The translations under genes and the position numbers were made by a program. Shown here one piece after another: positions 45,177 through 53,250 of a stretch of 64,000 bases of DNA (position 1 is the first letter of the stretch; the number at the start of each line of letters is the position of its first letter). The notes beneath the pieces are model-generated. The model was not told the origin of the DNA. It saw only the letters and a list, made by a program, of their open reading frames with translations, and did no database searches. Source of the DNA: Hyphomonas polymorpha PS728 (GTDB lineage Bacteria > Pseudomonadota > Alphaproteobacteria > Caulobacterales > Hyphomonadaceae); assembly GCF_000685315.1 (NCBI RefSeq), contig NZ_ARYM01000009.1:62001-126000 (forward strand). The letters are read 5' to 3'.

Positions 45177-45800
45177 ATGAGCTTCAATCTCAACGCTTCG
45201 CCCAGCCACCTCCTGCACCGTGCCCAGCAGATCGCCGCCAACCATTCGGCAGCTGCTCTGAAATCGGCAGGCGTCACGCTGCGTCAGTTTTCTGTCCTCG
45301 CTGCCCTGTCGGGCAATGAAGGTGTCAGCCAGTCTGATCTTGTCAATGCCACCGGCATCGACCGCTCCACCCTCGCCGACATGGTTGCCCGTATGGAAAC
45401 CGCTGGCCTCATCAAGCGCGCCGATTCCAAAACCGACGCCCGCGCCAAATCCGTCAGCCTGACGGCAAAAGGCAAGAAGGCCTATGACAAGGCTCTCCCG
45501 GCTGTCACCAAAGCTGACGACGCACTCTTCTCCACCCTGGCCAAAGCCAAGCAGGACGCCCTGCTGCAAGGTCTGACCGGCCTCGTCGACGACGCCGAGA
45601 AGAAAGAAGCTGCTCCGGTCGCGCCGAAGGCACCGAAAGCTCCGAAGGCTGCCAAAGCCCCGAAAGCTGTCAAAGCCGCTGCGCCGAAAGCCAAGAAAGC
45701 GCCTGCCAAGAAAAAGGCTGCCAAGGCTGAAGTGAAAAAAGCTCCGGTCGCCGTGAAGAAGGCCCCGGTTGCCAAGAAAGCTGCTGCGAAGAAGAAGTAA
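45177..45800 (+). CDS. MarR-type regulator with histone H1-like Lys/Ala/Pro tail
   Basis: Residues 1-140 form a winged-helix MarR domain: LRQFSVLAALSGNEGVSQSDLVNATGIDRSTLADMVARME, then the wing KRADSKTDARAKSVSLTAKGK. Residues 141-207 are almost only Lys, Ala, Pro and Val in APK/AKK repeats, like bacterial histone H1 homologues and other nucleoid proteins. The tail would bind DNA non-specifically or compact it. The 148-base upstream gap holds a weak hairpin (45077-45098) but no clear promoter. A strong terminator follows. Confidence 0.88.
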   Translation: MSFNLNASPSHLLHRAQQIAANHSAAALKSAGVTLRQFSVLAALSGNEGVSQSDLVNATGIDRSTLADMVARMETAGLIKRADSKTDARAKSVSLTAKGKKAYDKALPAVTKADDALFSTLAKAKQDALLQGLTGLVDDAEKKEAAPVAPKAPKAPKAAKAPKAVKAAAPKAKKAPAKKKAAKAEVKKAPVAVKKAPVAKKAAAKKK

Positions 45801-45822
45801 GCCTTCTTCCTTCGTCAGAAGG

Positions 45823-46347
45823 TCATGAGCGGGGCGCCCCAAGCGCCCCGCTTACTTTTTGGGTCAGCGCTTCGTCCAGCGGCCCGCCGATATGCAGGAT
45901 GATCTCGCCCTCGGCAGAGATCACGAACGTCTCCGGAACGCCCGTCAGGCCGAAATCCAGCCCGCCGCGTCCCTCCGGGTCCAGCGCCACCTGGGTGTAG
46001 GGATTGCCCAGCCGCTCCAGGAATTTCGCCCCGTCAGCCACCTTGTCCTTGTAGAGAACGCCGTAAACTTGGCCGGGATGCTTCTCGCCCAGCGCCACAA
46101 GGTACTTGTGCTCGGCCTCGCAGGGGGCGCACCAGCTGGCAAACAGGTTCACCACCACCGGCTGCCCGCCGGGGGGAGGGGCAAAGGAAATCTCGCCGCT
46201 TTCATTCATCAGCGGAAAGACATGTTCAGGCGCGGCCCGTGAAATCCGCTCGAACTCACCCTTGGAGGGCCGCATCATCTGCCAGCCGCCAAACCCGGCC
46301 ACCACCACCAGAGCCGCCACCGGCAGGGCGTAGAGCCAGCGGTTCAT
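45823..46347 (-). CDS. ccmG: Thiol:disulphide interchange protein CcmG/DsbE
   Basis: CcmG keeps the apocytochrome c CXXCH cysteines reduced in the periplasm. 174 residues: one N-terminal membrane anchor (WLYALPVAALVVVAGFGGWQMM), then a thioredoxin fold with NLFASWCAPCEAEH near residue 66 and the cis-Pro region TGVPETFVIS near residue 133. It is last in the ccmABCDG operon; its start overlaps ccmD (ATGA). The final codons carry the terminator of the convergent MarR-tail gene. Confidence 0.95.
   Translation of the reverse strand: MNRWLYALPVAALVVVAGFGGWQMMRPSKGEFERISRAAPEHVFPLMNESGEISFAPPPGGQPVVVNLFASWCAPCEAEHKYLVALGEKHPGQVYGVLYKDKVADGAKFLERLGNPYTQVALDPEGRGGLDFGLTGVPETFVISAEGEIILHIGGPLDEALTQKVSGALGAPRS
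45828..45860 (+). terminator. Intrinsic terminator after the MarR-tail gene
   Basis: AGCGGGGCGC (45828-45837) and GCGCCCCGCT (45843-45852) form a perfect stem with a CCCAA loop, followed by TACTTTTT. It lies inside the 3' coding end of ccmG, which stops at 45823 on the other strand. Confidence 0.85.
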
Positions 46348-46502
46348 GCCCGCAGATCCTCGTCATTGGCCACCAGGGCGTCGAGGCGTTTCCTGGCCGC
46401 CCGCGCCGCCAGCCAGGCCTGAAGGCAGGCTGCGCCAATCATCAGCGCGCCGATCAGATAGCAGGCCCAGATATAAGCGGCGTTCTTGTCAAATTCCGGC
46501 AT
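46344..46502 (-). CDS. ccmD: Haem exporter subunit CcmD
   Basis: A 52-residue single-span protein starting MPEFDKNAAYIWACYLIGALMI, the usual CcmD form, with a basic/acidic cytoplasmic tail (RAARKRLDALVANDEDLRA). It helps release holo-CcmE from CcmABC. The ATG at 46502 is chosen over the frame start at 46541; it is 4 bases after the ccmC stop. Confidence 0.9.
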   Translation of the reverse strand: MPEFDKNAAYIWACYLIGALMIGAACLQAWLAARAARKRLDALVANDEDLRA

Positions 46503-46506
46503 CTGT

Positions 46507-47235
46507 TCAGCCCTCCAATGCGCTGGCGGTGAGCCGCGCAATCCGCCGCTGACGGATCTCCGTCCGCATATGCGTCATCACCAGCCCGCCAAACAGCAGG
46601 GCATGGCCAAGGCCGGATACCAGAAGCGGGGTAAGGTAAACCGCTGCCATCTTCGGCCCGTCGGCCGTGATCACGCTGGCAGGCTGGTGCAGCGAGGTGA
46701 AGAGGTCCACGGAGAATTTGATCAACGGCACATTGATGGCGCCCACCATGGCCAGGATTGCCCCGGCGCGGGCTGCCTTCTGGCGCGAATCCATCGAGGC
46801 GCGCAGGGCCATGTATCCCAGAAACAGGAACAGCAGGAACAGGACGGACATCATCCGTGCGTCGTCCCATTGCCACCAGGTTCCCCAAGTTGGTTTGCCC
46901 CAGACAGAGCCGGTGGCCAGGCACAGCGCCGTCCACACCGCGCCGAGCGGGGCCATCGCCTTGGCGGCAATGTCGGCCAGCTCATGGCGCCAGATGAACC
47001 AGATGAAGCTGGCCACCGCGAGGCCCGAATAGCTCGCCATCGACAGCCAGGCGGCGGGCACATGGATGAACATCACGCGCATGATGTCGCCGCCCTGATA
47101 TTCGTCTTTCGGCACGATCCACAGGCCCTGCCACAGGCCCCACAGGATGCAGAGCGCGCCCGCGCCATAGAAGAGGGGCGCCGCCACGGCGGAGAATTTC
47201 AGAAACTTGTGCGGGTTGGCGAAGGCAGACCACAT
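46507..47235 (-). CDS. ccmC: Haem exporter/transfer protein CcmC
   Basis: CcmC presents haem to CcmE. 242 residues, six transmembrane helices, with the tryptophan-rich WWD motif (GKPTWGTWWQWDDARMM near residue 117) and flanking haem-ligand histidines (VMFIHVPAAW near residue 50, SLHQPASV near residue 182). Belongs to the ccmABCDG operon; 23 bases downstream of ccmB. Confidence 0.95.
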   Translation of the reverse strand: MWSAFANPHKFLKFSAVAAPLFYGAGALCILWGLWQGLWIVPKDEYQGGDIMRVMFIHVPAAWLSMASYSGLAVASFIWFIWRHELADIAAKAMAPLGAVWTALCLATGSVWGKPTWGTWWQWDDARMMSVLFLLFLFLGYMALRASMDSRQKAARAGAILAMVGAINVPLIKFSVDLFTSLHQPASVITADGPKMAAVYLTPLLVSGLGHALLFGGLVMTHMRTEIRQRRIARLTASALEG

Positions 47236-47258
47236 GGGACTAACGCAATAACCTCCCC

Positions 47259-47924
47259 TCAGTCCGCCGCCAAGCGCAGGGCGGCTGCCATGGCATAGGG
47301 CGCAATGGCGCAGGCAAAGAGGGTGGAGGCGGCCAGCAGCATCGGCGCGCCGTCCGATCCGATGCCCCCGGTCATGGCGAGCGCCCCGAAGATGGCGGTC
47401 GGCACATAGAGGGGCAGGGCGATGATCGAGATCAGCAGCCCGCCCCGGCGCACCGTGGCTGAAAGCGCCGCGCCCACCCCGCCCCAGAAGAAAAAGGCAA
47501 GTCCGCCAAGGGTGTAAAAGCCAAGGTGGACCAACAGATCCATGCTCGCCTGGGCCTGAAACATCAGCGCCAGCAGGGGAGAGGCCAGCGCCAGCGGCAA
47601 GCCCGCCGCCAGCCAGTGGGCCAGCGTCTTGGCCGCCGCAATCGCCGCCATCGGCGCCCCGGTCTGCAGCCAGAGGTCCAGCGTGCCGTCCTCGGCATCG
47701 GCCTGGAAGATCCGCTCCAGCGTCACCAGGCTCGCCAGGGCAAGGGCTACCCAGATAATGCCGGGGCCAACCGCCTTGAGGGTCTGCGTATCACTTCCGA
47801 TACCCAGGGGCACCAGCACAGCTGCGCCCCCGAGAAAGGCAAGGGGCAGCAGCGCGCCCGCGCCCCCGGCCCAGGCTTCGGCGAATGCCTGCCGGAAAGC
47901 GGCAAGGATGGGGGCGGCGCTCAA
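47259..47924 (-). CDS. ccmB: Haem exporter permease CcmB
   Basis: 221 residues with six hydrophobic helices. LERIFQADAEDGTLDLWLQTGAP near residue 69 and LVHLGFYTLGGLAFFFWGGVGAAL near residue 131 are characteristic of CcmB. It is the membrane partner of CcmA and overlaps it by 4 bases. Confidence 0.93.
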   Translation of the reverse strand: MSAAPILAAFRQAFAEAWAGGAGALLPLAFLGGAAVLVPLGIGSDTQTLKAVGPGIIWVALALASLVTLERIFQADAEDGTLDLWLQTGAPMAAIAAAKTLAHWLAAGLPLALASPLLALMFQAQASMDLLVHLGFYTLGGLAFFFWGGVGAALSATVRRGGLLISIIALPLYVPTAIFGALAMTGGIGSDGAPMLLAASTLFACAIAPYAMAAALRLAAD

Positions 47925-48502
47925 AGCGTTACCTCGGCTGTCACCGGAAAGCCGGCGGTGTCGTGCATGGATGCAATGAGGGCACCTTTTGTCCGTAAAT
48001 GTCCGGAAATGACCGCGTCGAGCATCGCTCTGCCGGCCGCGTCGAGCGCGGTGTAAGGCTCATCCAGCAGCCAGATGGGCCGGTCCTCCAGCAGCAGGCG
48101 GCCAAATGCCGTGCGCCGCCGCTGCCCGGCGGAGAGATAGCGTCCCGGCACATCAGCGGCCCGTGTCAGCGCCATTTTCTCAAGGATTTCAGGGATGTCG
48201 GCTTTCGATCCCCAGGCCTGCGCCCAGAGGGCAAGGTGGCCGCGCGGGGTTTCCTGCGGCTTGATGCCTTCCTTGTGGCCGATCCAGTGATGGGGCGCTG
48301 CCCGCGCAATATCCCCCGCTTCGGGCCGGGTCAGCCCCGCGAGCATCCGCAGCAGTGTAGTTTTGCCCGCCCCGTTGGCGCCGCGCAGCACGATGGCCTC
48401 GCCGGGGGATAGGGTCAGGCCAACGCCGCGGAACAGCGCCCGCTCCCCCCGCAGGATAGCGAGGCCGCTGGCTTGAATCAGGGGCGCGGTCGAGCTTGTC
48501 AC
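47921..48502 (-). CDS. ccmA: Haem exporter ATP-binding protein CcmA
   Basis: 193 residues: Walker A LRGANGAGKTTLLRML near residue 37, signature YLSAGQRRRTAFGRLLL near residue 125 and Walker B WLLDEPYTALD near residue 145. First gene of the minus-strand ccmABCD-ccmG operon; ccmE, ccmF and ccmH are not in the window. Divergent from acnA. Confidence 0.95.
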   Translation of the reverse strand: MTSSTAPLIQASGLAILRGERALFRGVGLTLSPGEAIVLRGANGAGKTTLLRMLAGLTRPEAGDIARAAPHHWIGHKEGIKPQETPRGHLALWAQAWGSKADIPEILEKMALTRAADVPGRYLSAGQRRRTAFGRLLLEDRPIWLLDEPYTALDAAGRAMLDAVISGHLRTKGALIASMHDTAGFPVTAEVTL

Positions 48503-48673
48503 CGGCGCAGGCTTAGCCTGTTCGCCTCCGCCTGAAAACGGGGCCTTGCGCCGCTATTAACGCATTGACCCTTTGTCCCAATTGCGCCGGAAGGGCAGGG
48601 CCTATATGAGGGCCGCAGCGACGAAAGCGGGCCTCCAGCCGTGAGGCCCTTTACCAGGAGGCAAGGGTCGGAC

Positions 48674-51439
48674 ATGCCGTCAAAGGACAGCTTTAAATCG
48701 AAAAGCACGCTCACAGCAGCTGGCAAGACGTACACTTACTACTCACTGGAAGCGGCGGCGAAGAATGCAGGCCTGGGCGATGTTTCGCGCCTGCCCGCCT
48801 CGCTGAAGGTTCTCTTGGAGAACATGCTGCGGTTTGAAGACGGCCTGACGGTTGTTGAAGACGACATCCGCGCCTTCGGCGAATGGGCCGACAAGGGCGG
48901 CCAGAACCCCCGCGAGATCGCCTATCGCCCGGCCCGCGTGCTGATGCAGGACTTCACCGGCGTTCCCGCCGTGGTCGACCTGGCGGCGATGCGCGACGGC
49001 ATCATGGGCCTCGGCGGCAGCGCCAAGAAGATCAACCCGCTGGTCCCGGTGGATCTCGTGATCGACCACTCGGTGATGATCGACGAGTTCGGCACCCCGC
49101 GCGCCTTCCAGGCCAACGTCGATCTGGAATATGAGCGCAACATGGAGCGCTACACCTTCCTCAAATGGGGTCAGAAGGCGTTCAACAATTTCCGCGTTGT
49201 TCCGCCCGGCACCGGCATCTGCCACCAGGTGAACCTCGAATACCTCGCCCAGACAGTGTGGACCGATACCGACACCGACGGCTCCATCCTCGCCTATCCC
49301 GATACGCTGGTGGGCACCGACAGCCACACCACGATGGTCAACGGCCTCGCCGTTCTCGGCTGGGGCGTCGGCGGGATCGAAGCTGAGGCGGCCATGCTCG
49401 GCCAGCCGGTTTCGATGCTGATCCCGGAAGTCGTCGGTTTCAAGATCACCGGCGCGCTGAAAGAAGGCGTCACGGCGACCGACCTCGTGCTGAAAGTGGT
49501 GCAGATGCTCCGCAAGCACGGCGTTGTGAACAAGTTCGTCGAATTCTACGGCGCCGGCCTCGACAACATGCCGCTCGCTGACCGCGCCACCATCGCCAAC
49601 ATGGCCCCGGAATATGGCGCCACCTGCGGCTTCTTCCCGATTGATGACGAAACGATCCGCTATCTCCGCCAGACCGGCCGCGAGGAAGACCGTATCGCCC
49701 TCGTGGAAGCTTACGCCAAACAGAACGGCTTCTGGCGCGGCGCCGATTATGCGCCGGTCTACACCTCGACGCTGCACCTCGATCTCGGCGATGTCGTGCC
49801 GGCCATTTCCGGCCCGAAACGCCCGCAGGATCACGTCGCGCTCGACGCGGCTGCCAAGGTCTTCGGCGAATATATCGAAGGCATCCGCAAGCCTGCCGTC
49901 GCCCCGCAGCAGCAGAAGTCGGACATGACGGAAGAAGGCGGCGCGCCTGCCCCGAAAACCATCCCCGGCGACGCGCCCGGCGCCAATGAAGGCGCCGTCG
50001 AAGGGCAGGACTACAAGCTGCGCGACGGCTCTGTGGTCATCGCCTCGATCACCTCCTGCACCAACACGTCGAACCCCTATGTGCTGATCGGCGCTGGCCT
50101 CGTCGCCCGGAAGGCCCGCGCGCTGGGTCTTACCCGCAAGCCCTGGGTGAAAACCTCGCTGGCGCCCGGATCGCAGGTCGTTTCCGAATACCTCAACGCC
50201 GCTGGCCTGCAGGAAGATCTCGACGCCATCGGGTTCAACCTGGTCGGCTATGGCTGCACCACCTGTATCGGCAACTCCGGCCCGCTGGCCCCGGAAATCT
50301 CCAAATCGATCAACGAGAATGATCTCGTGGCGGTTTCGGTGCTGTCGGGTAACCGCAACTTCGAGGGCCGTATCAGCCCCGACGTGCGCGCCAACTATCT
50401 CGCCTCGCCGCCGCTGGTCGTCGCCTATGCCATCGCCGGTGACATGAACATCGACATCACCAGGGATCCGATCGGTACGTCGAAAGACGGCCAGCCGGTC
50501 TATCTCAAGGACATCTGGCCGACGACCAAAGAGATCGCCGACATGGTCCATGCTGTCGTCACCCGCGAGATGTTCATCTCCAAATATGCTGACGTGTTCA
50601 AAGGCGACACGAAATGGCAGGGCGTCAAAACCACCGACGCGGAAACCTATGACTGGCCGGTCAGCTCGACCTATATCCAGAACCCGCCTTACTTCCGCGG
50701 CATGTCGCCAGAGAAGGGCGACATCAACCCGATCAAGGGTGCCCGCGTGCTGGCGCTTCTGGGCGACATGATCACCACCGACCACATCTCTCCGGCCGGT
50801 TCGTTCAAGGCCAACAGCCCGGCAGGCAAATACCTCACCGAGCGTCAGGTTCCGGTGAAGGATTTCAACTCCTACGGCTCGCGCCGCGGCAACCATGAAA
50901 TCATGATGCGCGGCACCTTTGCCAACATCCGTATCAAGAACGAGATGCTCGACGGCGTTGAGGGTGGCTACACTCTCGGCCCGGATGGCGAGCAGACTTC
51001 AATCTATGACGCGGCCATGGCCTGGATCGACCGGGGCGTTCCGCTGGTCGTCATCGGCGGCATCGAATACGGCGCCGGCTCCAGCCGTGACTGGGCGGCC
51101 AAGGGCACAAACCTGCTTGGCGTCAAAGCCGTGATCGCCGAGAGCTTCGAGCGGATCCACCGCTCCAACCTCGTCGGCATGGGCGTCATCCCGTTCGAGT
51201 TCACCGGCGGCGACAACCGCAAGTCGCTCGGCCTCAAGGGCACCGAAGTCTTCGACATCGAAGGCCTCGGCAACGACATCCGCCCGCTTTCCATGGTGCC
51301 CTGCCAGATCACCTATGCCGACGGCACGGTGAAGACGATCCAGATCAAATGCCGGATCGATACCGAGATCGAGGTCGATTACGTCAAGCATGGCGGCGTG
51401 CTGCACTATGTGCTGCGCAACCTTGCCCGCGCCTCGTAA
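48674..51439 (+). CDS. acnA: Aconitate hydratase A
   Basis: Aconitase interconverts citrate and isocitrate in the TCA cycle. 921 residues, slightly long. Ligands for the 4Fe-4S cluster are [10 protein letters not shown] near residue 462 and [12 protein letters not shown] near residue 527. The C-terminal swivel domain has [14 protein letters not shown]. An extra low-complexity segment (about 415-450, [12 protein letters not shown] and following) explains the length. The ATG at 48674 follows AGGAGG at 12 bases; a GTG start at 48641 is less likely. A terminator follows. Confidence 0.96.
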   Translation: MPSKDSFKSKSTLTAAGKTYTYYSLEAAAKNAGLGDVSRLPASLKVLLENMLRFEDGLTVVEDDIRAFGEWADKGGQNPREIAYRPARVLMQDFTGVPAVVDLAAMRDGIMGLGGSAKKINPLVPVDLVIDHSVMIDEFGTPRAFQANVDLEYERNMERYTFLKWGQKAFNNFRVVPPGTGICHQVNLEYLAQTVWTDTDTDGSILAYPDTLVGTDSHTTMVNGLAVLGWGVGGIEAEAAMLGQPVSMLIPEVVGFKITGALKEGVTATDLVLKVVQMLRKHGVVNKFVEFYGAGLDNMPLADRATIANMAPEYGATCGFFPIDDETIRYLRQTGREEDRIALVEAYAKQNGFWRGADYAPVYTSTLHLDLGDVVPAISGPKRPQDHVALDAAAKVFGEYIEGIRKPAVAPQQQKSDMTEEGGAPAPKTIPGDAPGANEGAVEGQDYKLRDGSVVIASITSCTNTSNPYVLIGAGLVARKARALGLTRKPWVKTSLAPGSQVVSEYLNAAGLQEDLDAIGFNLVGYGCTTCIGNSGPLAPEISKSINENDLVAVSVLSGNRNFEGRISPDVRANYLASPPLVVAYAIAGDMNIDITRDPIGTSKDGQPVYLKDIWPTTKEIADMVHAVVTREMFISKYADVFKGDTKWQGVKTTDAETYDWPVSSTYIQNPPYFRGMSPEKGDINPIKGARVLALLGDMITTDHISPAGSFKANSPAGKYLTERQVPVKDFNSYGSRRGNHEIMMRGTFANIRIKNEMLDGVEGGYTLGPDGEQTSIYDAAMAWIDRGVPLVVIGGIEYGAGSSRDWAAKGTNLLGVKAVIAESFERIHRSNLVGMGVIPFEFTGGDNRKSLGLKGTEVFDIEGLGNDIRPLSMVPCQITYADGTVKTIQIKCRIDTEIEVDYVKHGGVLHYVLRNLARAS

Positions 51440-51451
51440 GACTTTGAAAAT

Positions 51452-51482
51452 CCCGCCACAGATCGCCTGTGGCGGGGTTTTT
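51452..51482 (+). terminator. Intrinsic terminator after acnA
   Basis: CCCGCCACAG (51452-51461) and CTGTGGCGGG (51467-51476) form a perfect stem with a 5-base loop, followed by GTTTTT. The stem starts 12 bases past the acnA stop. Confidence 0.9.
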
Positions 51483-51543
51483 GCAGCCTCTCACGCGGCT
51501 GTGACTGTCGGCATTTTGCCCCAGAGCATATAAGCGAGTTGTG

Positions 51544-52194
51544 ATGAAGCGACTGGCTATCCTGTTTTCCTCCCTTGCCGCTGCCTTTGCAGCGCCGCTG
51601 GCTTATGCTGAGGGCCCGGTTCTGGTGGAGCTTTTTGCCTCCAAGAACTGCCGCTCCTGCCCGGCGGCCTACAAGGCGATGGACGAGCTGGAAGCTCAGC
51701 GCGACGATGTTGGCGTGCTGACCTGGCCGGTCGACTACTGGGATTATCTCGGCAGCAAGGAAAAGATGGCGCTGCCGGAATCGAAAGACCGTCAGCGCGG
51801 CTATGTCGAACGCTTTTCGCTGCGCGGGCCCTATACGCCTCAGGCGGTGTTCAACGGCGTGAAACAGGCGCCGGGCAACAAGTCCAGCAAGGTCGACGCG
51901 GCTCTGGAAGAGGCGCTCGCCCAGCCCGAATCCGGCATCCGTATCGTTCGCAAGACCGGTAAGGTGTCCCTGAAGGGTGAAACCACCAGCCTCACTGATC
52001 TCTGGTGGGTCGCCTACCTCAAGGATGAGGACAACGAGACCAAGATGCCCAACCCGGTCACATCCGTCCGGCAGATCGGGCCCTGGCTCGGCGGGCGCGC
52101 GGATATCGAGCTGCCAGCCTGCGAATCCGGCTGTATGCTGATCGTTCAGGAGGCCGGTTTCGGCCCTGTTCTCGCCGTCATGGACGTGCGCTGA
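51544..52194 (+). CDS. DUF1223-family secreted thioredoxin-fold protein
   Basis: 216 residues with a signal peptide (MKRLAILFSSLAAAFAAPLAYA). The mature start has a VELFASKNCRSCPAA motif, giving a CxxC in the thioredoxin position, and TWPVDYWDYLG near residue 60. These are the hallmarks of DUF1223. A periplasmic redox role is plausible but unproven. The ATG at 51544 directly follows an in-frame GTG. Its stop adjoins that of the convergent DUF4340 gene. Confidence 0.88.
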   Translation: MKRLAILFSSLAAAFAAPLAYAEGPVLVELFASKNCRSCPAAYKAMDELEAQRDDVGVLTWPVDYWDYLGSKEKMALPESKDRQRGYVERFSLRGPYTPQAVFNGVKQAPGNKSSKVDAALEEALAQPESGIRIVRKTGKVSLKGETTSLTDLWWVAYLKDEDNETKMPNPVTSVRQIGPWLGGRADIELPACESGCMLIVQEAGFGPVLAVMDVR

Positions 52195-53250
52195 TCAGTC
52201 TTCTTCAGGCGCCGCTTCGTCCGGCGCTTCTCCGCCGGGCGGCTGCGCGATGGACGCAATGGCGGGCGCAAAATCCATCCAGTCGATCTGAGAAATCTGG
52301 AAAGCCCAGCCTCTGGCGCGTTCATTGATGGCGGCTGCGCGATGGGCTCCTTCGCCCGCTTCTATGGCGCGCAGGGTGATGAAGAAGCCGTCTGCTTCCC
52401 GATAGGGGCGCACTTCCACCTCCAGCCCGTCATGCGTCTGGGTAATATGCGTGCCCACGGGCCGCGTCCGCAGGGCGCTTGCCGGACGCACGCCCACCGG
52501 CTGCAGCCGTGTCAGCGCCAGGGCGGGGCCGGTCGTCACCAGGCGATTGACCAGCTGATAATCCTGATAGGGCGGCGCGGGAACGAACGCCCGGTCGCTC
52601 GATCCGATCGTGCGCTGAAGATAAAGGGAGGCGCCCGTCGCGTCGGTCAGGCGCACGGCGGCGACAGCATCGCCGTTCAGGTCGATGATGTCGAGGTCCA
52701 GCCAGGCCTGCGCGGAATAGAGCGGGGGCAGGGTGCCGGTTACGCGATAGGCCTGCATCTCGCCGGGGCGGCGCACATAGATATGCTCGTCCTTGCGCCC
52801 GGTCAGCAGGGAGGCTTCAACCTCCCCATCCGGGCCGATCACTTCCACCAGCGCGCCATTCCCGCCGTCGCGCGGATCGCCCAGGCCGATGGCGTTCATC
52901 TTGGCCGGATCGCGCGTGCGCGGCGCGTCCCATACCAGCGTTTCCAGCCCGCCTGCCAGCTCGTTCAGCCGGTCGGCGCGGATGGGGTATCCGTCCGTAC
53001 CCGACAGGCGCCAGCCGCCCGGCGTGGCAAACAGGGTGTAGCTTTCATCCGCCAGGGTCACGCGAATCTCTCTTGCGTCTGCGCGCACCTGGGCAAAGCC
53101 GGGCAGAACAGGCTGGCCCTGCAGATCGCTGCGGGGCGCAGGGGCGCTGCCGATAAACTGGCTGGCGATTGCCGCCACAGCCAGCCCGCCCGCCAGAGCG
53201 GCCATGATCCTGACGCGGAAGGTGCGTTGCTGGCTGCGCCCGGCGGTCAT
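52195..53250 (-). CDS. DUF4340-domain protein of a gliding-type ABC exporter
   Basis: 351 residues: one N-terminal transmembrane anchor (RVRIMAALAGGLAVAAIASQFI), then a repetitive beta-rich periplasmic domain (ADRLNELAGGLETLVWDAPRTRDPAKM ... GLGDPRDGGNGALVEV) typical of DUF4340. The C-terminal tail is acidic. It is last in the four-gene run with the GldG-like, permease and ATPase genes. Function unknown. Confidence 0.85.
   Translation of the reverse strand: MTAGRSQQRTFRVRIMAALAGGLAVAAIASQFIGSAPAPRSDLQGQPVLPGFAQVRADAREIRVTLADESYTLFATPGGWRLSGTDGYPIRADRLNELAGGLETLVWDAPRTRDPAKMNAIGLGDPRDGGNGALVEVIGPDGEVEASLLTGRKDEHIYVRRPGEMQAYRVTGTLPPLYSAQAWLDLDIIDLNGDAVAAVRLTDATGASLYLQRTIGSSDRAFVPAPPYQDYQLVNRLVTTGPALALTRLQPVGVRPASALRTRPVGTHITQTHDGLEVEVRPYREADGFFITLRAIEAGEGAHRAAAINERARGWAFQISQIDWMDFAPAIASIAQPPGGEAPDEAAPEED

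Noticed and set aside
48560-48620. Possible sigma-70 promoter of acnA (TTGACC or TTGCGC with TATATG)
   Set aside because: Spacers are 32 or 15 bases, outside the normal range, so it is not reported as a feature.
48743-50896. A 717-codon open frame on the minus strand inside acnA
   Set aside because: It is fully antisense to a well-supported aconitase gene. In GC-rich DNA the complementary frame often stays open; it has no start context or known family. The same applies to the long frames antisense to ftsK (21302-22975), amtB (18763-19956) and lolA/cnoX (14779-15978).
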